Under the pieces are notes generated by a model, which was not told the origin of the DNA, made no database searches, and saw only the letters and a program-made list of their open reading frames with translations. Below, in pieces: positions 29,374-33,540 of a stretch of DNA of 33,540 nt (position 1 is its first letter; each line of letters opens with the position of its first letter). The DNA comes from Gammaproteobacteria bacterium (GTDB taxonomy: Bacteria; Pseudomonadota; Gammaproteobacteria; GCA-001735895): contig JALSKD010000010.1 of NCBI GenBank assembly GCA_026989015.1, forward strand, positions 1-33,540. Reading direction: 5' to 3'. A program made the position numbers and the translations under genes.

Positions 29374-30027
29374 TCAGCGGTGGCGGTAGCGCCAGCTGAG
29401 GAAGACGATCAGCACGAAAAAGCTGACCAGGAAGTAGGTGATCATCAGCCGTTCCACATAGGCGGTCGATACCTTGGGGTTGTCCAGCGGATAGACGATT
29501 TCGATCACGCCGGCCACCTGCCCCGGTTCGATGCCCTGGTGACACTGCTGACAGACCGGACGGAACTTCGCCGGGTAGAGGTAACGCACGCGGCCGGATT
29601 TCGGGATGATGCGTTCTTCGCCGCTGTCGAACACCTGAAAGACATCCCGGTCGTTCTGACGGCGCATGGCATCGATGCGGTTGGTTCCGAACTGGCGGTC
29701 CACCGCCTCGCCGCGCACGATCGATGTGATCATCCCCGGCACCGCCTGCTCCATGCGTCGTGCCGCGGCTTCGATGCCCTCACGGCCCTGCCCCGACAGC
29801 ATCGCGGTGAACATCGATTCGAACACCATGCGCGAGATGTGCCGCACCTCTTCCTTCGCCATGTCGCGGTGCGCGTGCTGCACCATCAATGTCGAGAACA
29901 GAAAAAACAGGGCTGCCGAGACAAGGGCATAAGCCAGTCCGATTTTTACCAGAAAACGGCGGAATTGCCGCGTTTCACTGCGGCGAGCGTCTGCGCTGGA
30001 AGTCGTGAAACCGGGCTCTGATGACAT
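29374..30027 (-). CDS. Membrane-anchored c-type haem protein (Tll0287-like, DUF3365-type)
   Basis: The 217-residue protein has a cytoplasmic N-terminus, a transmembrane helix at about residues 29-49, a periplasmic domain, and a second helix at about 194-212. The domain contains a CxxCH haem-binding motif (CQQCH, residues 159-163) within a region like the Tll0287/DUF3365 haem domain. Such domains usually sit in front of kinase, cyclase or HAMP parts, but none is present here. It may sense redox state or gas, or act as an electron carrier. It lies 105 bp upstream of dppA and 103 bp behind purU in the same direction. The start at 30027 was chosen over longer frames because it follows a GAGA element. 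Confidence 0.78.
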   Translation of the reverse strand: MSSEPGFTTSSADARRSETRQFRRFLVKIGLAYALVSAALFFLFSTLMVQHAHRDMAKEEVRHISRMVFESMFTAMLSGQGREGIEAAARRMEQAVPGMITSIVRGEAVDRQFGTNRIDAMRRQNDRDVFQVFDSGEERIIPKSGRVRYLYPAKFRPVCQQCHQGIEPGQVAGVIEIVYPLDNPKVSTAYVERLMITYFLVSFFVLIVFLSWRYRHR

Positions 30028-30088
30028 GGCGTACATTCTCGAGAGGGATCGGCTCCACCATAAACCGTACAGCCCAGCCATCGCCAGC

Positions 30089-30124
30089 AAAAAAAACGGC
30101 TTTTCTGAGCTGGATCAGGTGCCG
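30089..30124 (-). terminator. Intrinsic terminator after purU
   Basis: On the minus strand the hairpin arms CGGC and CTGA pair with TCAG and GCCG around a 6-base loop, with an internal mismatch, and are followed by eight T (30089-30096). It begins 6 bp after the purU stop and separates it from the haem-protein gene. Confidence 0.7.
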
Positions 30125-30130
30125 GGACAC

Positions 30131-30985
30131 TCAGTCGAAAATGATCGTGCGCTTGCCGTGCACCAGCACCCGGTCCTCCAGATGGTAACGCAGGCCACGG
30201 GCGAGCACCCGTTTCTCGATGTCCTTGCCGATGCGCACCAGCTCCTCGATGCGGTCGCTGTGGCTGACCCGCTCGGTGTCCTGCTCGATGATCGGCCCCT
30301 GATCCAGTTCGGCCGTCACGTAGTGGCAGGTGGCGCCAATCAGCTTGACGCCACGCTCATGGGCCTGGTGATAGGGCCGCGCACCGACGAAAGACGGCAG
30401 AAAGCTGTGATGGATATTGAGCACCCGGCCCGCATAGCGGTCACAGAAGGATTCCGGCAGGATCTGCATGTAGCGGGCCAGCACCAGCGTATCCACCCCC
30501 TCGCCATCGATGAGCGAAGCCATCTCATCGAAGGCCTGCGGCTTGTTCTGCGGCGTGACGGGGATGTGGTGGAACGGGATGTCACAGCACTCCACCGGAC
30601 GGCGCAGGGTCTCGTGGTTGGAAATCACACAGACGATATCGCACTGCAAATCGCCGCTACGCCAGCGGTCAAGAAGATCCGACAGGCAGTGGGAGGCCCT
30701 GCTGACGAAAAGCGCCACCCGCGGCATCACACGGCTGTCGACGATGCGCCAGTTCATGCGAGATTTCTCCGCCAGTGGCGCGAAGGCCGTACGCAACTGT
30801 TCCACATCGAAAGGCAGCGAATCGGCGCGGATCTCGATGCGCGAGAAAAAGCGGCTGTCAGCCTCCTCCGAGTGTTGGGCGGATTCGGTGATCCAGCCAC
30901 CGTGGCTGGCGATGAAGGCGGTGACCTCGGCAATCAGCCCGACGCGGTCGGGGCAATCGAAAATCAGGCGGTAGGAATGGGTCAT
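30131..30985 (-). CDS. purU: Formyltetrahydrofolate deformylase
   Basis: PurU hydrolyses 10-formyl-THF to formate and THF, balancing one-carbon pools and supplying formate for purine synthesis. The 284-residue product is normal in length. It has an N-terminal ACT regulatory domain (about residues 5-85, starting YRLIFDCPDRVGLIAEVTAF) and a formyltransferase-like catalytic domain with the NIHHSFLPSFVGARPY motif and DQGPIIEQD. A perfect TATAAT lies 27 bp upstream and an intrinsic terminator follows, so it is likely a single-gene transcript. Confidence 0.95.
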   Translation of the reverse strand: MTHSYRLIFDCPDRVGLIAEVTAFIASHGGWITESAQHSEEADSRFFSRIEIRADSLPFDVEQLRTAFAPLAEKSRMNWRIVDSRVMPRVALFVSRASHCLSDLLDRWRSGDLQCDIVCVISNHETLRRPVECCDIPFHHIPVTPQNKPQAFDEMASLIDGEGVDTLVLARYMQILPESFCDRYAGRVLNIHHSFLPSFVGARPYHQAHERGVKLIGATCHYVTAELDQGPIIEQDTERVSHSDRIEELVRIGKDIEKRVLARGLRYHLEDRVLVHGKRTIIFD

Positions 30986-31011
30986 GGCGTAGGAGTGGTT
31001 GCGGAAGGGCC

Positions 31012-31017
31012 ATTATA
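31012..31017 (-). promoter_or_regulatory. Consensus -10 box of purU
   Basis: TATAAT on the minus strand lies 27-32 bp upstream of the purU ATG. No convincing -35 box is found at 16-18 bp; the upstream sequence is G/C-rich. Confidence 0.45.
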
Positions 31018-31228
31018 CCCGTACTTCGGAGTTGTAGCCCGACGGCCTGCCGTTCATCAGTGCCTTCCAATCCGGATACGAGGCCGCCGCCCTTGCTGCC
31101 GCTGACCGGCGGGTGAATATGACACCGGGGAAACGACGGCCAGGTCACCAAAGCGCTCCGGGAATGAGGCCGGTATCGCGGTGCCAGACGATCCCCCGCG
31201 GCAGTTGTAGCCATGCCGGCGGCAACAC

Positions 31229-31250
31229 ACGGGGCGGAAAACCGCCCCGT
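31229..31250 (-). terminator. Hairpin downstream of the lipoprotein gene
   Basis: ACGGGGCGG and CCGCCCCGT form a perfect 9-bp stem with a 4-base loop, 44 bp past the stop at 31294. On the minus strand the loop is TTTT but no T-tract follows the stem, so termination is likely but not textbook. Confidence 0.45.
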
Positions 31251-31293
31251 CGTATGCCTGCTCAAGCCGCTCTTGACGGACAAGGTACATTTG

Positions 31294-33450
31294 TCAATAC
31301 AGGTACACTGCACCGCTGCCTGAGGCATCGTTGTTGAACTGATCGCCGCCGATGCCGGTGGTGTTGCTGTCCTCGAAATACGCCCCGACCGCCAGCGTGC
31401 TGCCGTCGGCGGACAGTGCTACGGCTTGGCCGAAGCGGTCATCCGTATCGGTATTGGAGGCCTTGACATAGGCCTGCTGTACCCAGGCGCCGGCGCTGCG
31501 GGTGAACACATAGACCGCGCCGGCAGAAGAGGCCAAGTTATCGATTTCATTGCCTCCGATTCCGGTGGCGTTGCTGTCCTCTAAAAACGCCCCGACCGCC
31601 AGCGTGTTGCCGTCGGCGGACAGCGCCACGGCGGTGCCGAAGCGCTCATTTGCATCGGTATTGGAGGCCTTGACATAGGCCTGCTGTACCCAGACACCAG
31701 CGCTGCGGGTGAACACATAGACCGCGCCGGATCCTCTGGCCGAGTTGTCGCTTTCATTGCCGCCGATGCCGGTGGCGTTGCTGGCTTCGCCATGCGCCCC
31801 GACCGCCAGCGTGGTGCCGTCGGCGGACAGCGCCACGGCCCAGCCGAAGTGGTCAAATGCATCACCGGTATTGGAGGCCTTGACATAGGCCTGCTGGGAC
31901 CAGGTGCCGCCGGCGCTGCGGGTGAACACATAGACCGCGCCGGATCCACCGGCCGAGTTGTCGCTTTCATTGCCATCGATGCCGGTGGCGTTGCTGCTCT
32001 CGTCAGCCGCCCCGACCGCCAGCGTGGTGCCGTCGGCGGACAGCGCCAGGGCGTAGCCGAAGCGGTCATCCGCATCGGTATTGGAGGCCTTGACATAGGC
32101 CTGCTGGGACCAGGCACCGCCGGCGCTGCGGGTGAACACATAGACCGCGCCGGCATTGCCGGCCGAGTTGTCGCCTTCATAGCCGCCGATGCCGGTGGCG
32201 TTGCTGCTCTCGTCAGCCGCCCCGACCGCCAGCGTGGTGCCGTCGGCGGACAGCGCCAGGGCGGTGCCGAACTGGTCGCCCGCATCGGTATTGGAGGCCT
32301 TGACATAGGCCTGCTGGGACCAGGCGCCGGCGCTGCGGGTGAACACATAGACCGCGCCGGAACCAGAGGCCGAGTTGTCGCTTTCATTGCCGCCGATGCC
32401 GGTGGCGTTGCTGTCCTCGTAATGCGCCCCGACCGCCAGCGTGCTGCCGTCGGCGGACAGTGTCACGGCGGTGCCGAAGCGGTCATGTGCATCGGTATTG
32501 GAGGCCTTGACATAGGCCTGCTGTACCCAGGCGCCGGCGCTGCGGGTGAACACATAGACCGCGCCGGCAAAGGCGAGCGAGTTGTCGCTTTCATCGCCAT
32601 CGATGCCGGTGGCGTTGCTGGCCTCGAAAATAGCCCCGACCGCCAGCGTGCTGCCGTCGGCGGACAGTGCCACGGCCCAGCCGAACCAGTCACTCGCACC
32701 GGTATTGGAGGCCTTGAAGTAGCCCACCGCACCGGTCAGGGTGCCGCTGACGCTGAGTTCGCTGCTGTCGGTGCAGCCGGTGGGGTTGCAGCTTTGCAGC
32801 AGGTAGCGGGCGTTGACGCGAGCGTACAGCGGTACGCTGTGGTCGTAGTGCTCATCGCCGGCAGGGATATCGCCCCCCACCTGGCTGAAACCGGACACCC
32901 CGTCGGGGTTCTCCAGCAGGCGGTAGAAGGTGGCGTCCGCCACATCGGACCAGGTGAAGCGGAAGGCCTTGAGGGCAAGCCCGAGGGCGGGCGTGGCGGC
33001 CACATCGGGGGCTTCAGCGACATCGGTCACCATTACGGTCACGGCCCGTGTGGTTGTTGTGTTGCCGTCACTGGCGCTGATTTCCACGGTGTAGCCGTTA
33101 TCGCCGTCGCTGTCGGTCGGGGCTTCGAAATTGGGCGCGGTGTTGAAGCTCAATACGCCGCTGCTGGCGTCCAGACTGAAGGCGGCCTGATCCGCGCCTC
33201 CGCTCAGGCTGAAGGTGACCGTGTCGCCATCGGCATCGGTGGCGGTGGCGGTATAGCCGGTGGCGGTGGTGTTTTCCGGCACTGAAATGCTGTCGCCACT
33301 GGTAAACACCGGCCCGGCGTTCGATTGTGACCCCCCGCCGCCGCATGCGGTGAGGAGCAACAGGCTGCCAAGCAGTACCGCGGCGCGCGCGGTGAATGGG
33401 GTGTGTGTCGAGCCGATGCGGCTCTTGCCGTTTTTATTGAATGTGTTCAT
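31294..33450 (-). CDS. Lipoprotein with cadherin-like domain and seven FG-GAP-like repeats
   Basis: The 718-residue protein has a basic N-terminus, a hydrophobic stretch and a lipobox LTAC with the acylated Cys36 followed by GGGG, so it is an envelope lipoprotein. Residues about 47-148 resemble a cadherin-like domain with acidic calcium-type loops (TDADGDTVTF, DSDGDNGYTV). Residues about 150-240 look like a fibronectin-type region. Then come seven FG-GAP-like repeats of 69-70 residues, each with FG.AVALSADG, LAVGA, SNATGIGG and GAVYVFTRSAG; the last is shortened. Seven blades would close one beta-propeller as in integrin alpha chains. Acidic composition suggests calcium binding. The ligand is unknown; adhesion or polymer binding is inference. 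AGGAAG precedes the ATG. It stands alone. Confidence 0.85.
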   Translation of the reverse strand: MNTFNKNGKSRIGSTHTPFTARAAVLLGSLLLLTACGGGGSQSNAGPVFTSGDSISVPENTTATGYTATATDADGDTVTFSLSGGADQAAFSLDASSGVLSFNTAPNFEAPTDSDGDNGYTVEISASDGNTTTTRAVTVMVTDVAEAPDVAATPALGLALKAFRFTWSDVADATFYRLLENPDGVSGFSQVGGDIPAGDEHYDHSVPLYARVNARYLLQSCNPTGCTDSSELSVSGTLTGAVGYFKASNTGASDWFGWAVALSADGSTLAVGAIFEASNATGIDGDESDNSLAFAGAVYVFTRSAGAWVQQAYVKASNTDAHDRFGTAVTLSADGSTLAVGAHYEDSNATGIGGNESDNSASGSGAVYVFTRSAGAWSQQAYVKASNTDAGDQFGTALALSADGTTLAVGAADESSNATGIGGYEGDNSAGNAGAVYVFTRSAGGAWSQQAYVKASNTDADDRFGYALALSADGTTLAVGAADESSNATGIDGNESDNSAGGSGAVYVFTRSAGGTWSQQAYVKASNTGDAFDHFGWAVALSADGTTLAVGAHGEASNATGIGGNESDNSARGSGAVYVFTRSAGVWVQQAYVKASNTDANERFGTAVALSADGNTLAVGAFLEDSNATGIGGNEIDNLASSAGAVYVFTRSAGAWVQQAYVKASNTDTDDRFGQAVALSADGSTLAVGAYFEDSNTTGIGGDQFNNDASGSGAVYLY
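31297..32724 (-). repeat. Seven in-frame tandem DNA repeats in the lipoprotein gene
   Basis: The sequence TTGGAGGCCTTGA (plus strand) recurs at 31454, 31661, 31871, 32081, 32291, 32498 and 32705. The steps are 207, 210, 210, 210, 207 and 207 bp, all multiples of three, so frame is kept. The copies are very alike at DNA level, more than needed to keep the protein fold, which points to recent duplication or gene conversion. Confidence 0.9.
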
Positions 33451-33540
33451 GACTTCCTGACCTGTTTTTGCGGTTTTTCAAGTCACCGCAGGATGCATGA
33501 AGATGCAGCGGGACGATATCCCCTGTTTATGGGATGGCGT
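33451..33540. other. Leader of the lipoprotein gene at the window edge
   Basis: The last 90 bases are upstream of the lipoprotein start. They hold the AGGAAG ribosome binding site and a TTGAAA box that could be part of a promoter; no gene is seen and the region is cut by the window end. Confidence 0.4.

Larger units (their letters stand above)
30986..31293. other. 308-bp intergenic region between purU and the lipoprotein gene
   Basis: No convincing gene is seen. It holds the purU -10 box, two copies of AGTTGTAGCC in direct orientation (31030-31039 and 31203-31212), and a strong hairpin near the lipoprotein stop. A 77-codon minus-strand frame (31057-31290) has no recognisable features. Confidence 0.6.

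Noticed and set aside
30986-31005. GTAGGAGTGGTTGCGG resembling a gammaproteobacterial REP element
   Set aside because: No inverted partner copy and no second instance seen, so it is probably the purU leader and ribosome-binding sequence by chance.
31057-31290. 77-codon minus-strand frame in the purU-lipoprotein spacer
   Set aside because: No recognisable motif and arginine-rich composition typical of non-coding G/C-rich DNA.
31297-32724. Evenly spaced repeats considered as a CRISPR array
   Set aside because: The repeat unit is 207-210 bp, in frame, and codes for FG-GAP-like blades; there are no short repeats with unique spacers.
31792-33285. Plus-strand open frame (497 codons) opposite the lipoprotein gene
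   Set aside because: Its repeats only mirror the tandem DNA repeats of the real gene, and the product has no start context or domain.

Overview
This looks like a chromosomal window from a high-G+C gammaproteobacterium. The evidence is the conserved order fabD-fabG-acpP-fabF-pabC-mltG-tmk-holB-pilZ-tatD, a clpA/infA pair, PurB- and RoxA (YcfD)-type genes, and a FadI/FadJ-like pair. The species cannot be named from sequence alone. No tRNA, rRNA, CRISPR array, insertion sequence or prophage was seen. Most of the window is core metabolism.

Layout. (1) 1-833: the 3' end of clpA converges on infA. (2) 962-11786, plus strand: fatty acid synthesis (fabD, fabG, acpP, fabF), p-aminobenzoate synthesis (pabB, pabC), the peptidoglycan transglycosylase mltG, tmk, holB, pilZ, tatD and the tRNA-hydroxylation gene trhP. 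Many of these overlap or nearly touch, which suggests a few long transcripts. plsX and fabH, the usual neighbours upstream of fabD, are absent and infA sits there instead. (3) 11776-15134, minus strand: a two-gene beta-oxidation operon (thiolase, then hydratase/dehydrogenase) behind a 285-bp leader with two dyads. (4) 15420-16427, minus: a divergent GAPDH/Epd-family dehydrogenase. (5) 16544-20027, plus: purB, the ribosomal oxygenase roxA, a GNAT acyltransferase and an unrecognised protein. (6) 20082-29268, minus: dppA-B-C-D-F, alanine dehydrogenase, a PLP-dependent group II decarboxylase and a GIY-YIG/T5orf172-type protein. A perfect 8-bp dyad lies just upstream of dppA. (7) 29374-30985, minus: a membrane-anchored CxxCH haem protein and purU. 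(8) 31294-33450, minus: a lipoprotein with a cadherin-like domain and seven near-identical FG-GAP-like repeats.

How the genes work together. Region 2 joins envelope lipid and peptidoglycan synthesis to folate and dTTP supply and the replication clamp loader. Region 6 reads as an uptake-and-catabolism unit: a peptide importer delivers small peptides, alanine dehydrogenase deaminates released alanine, and the decarboxylase acts on another, unknown amino acid.

The least explained items are the GIY-YIG protein with an unrecognised C-terminal half and visibly lower G+C (20082-21110), the tandem-repeat lipoprotein (31294-33450), and the operator-like dyad before dppA (29299-29317). I found no clear evidence of a complete new multi-gene system. 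These three are the best leads.
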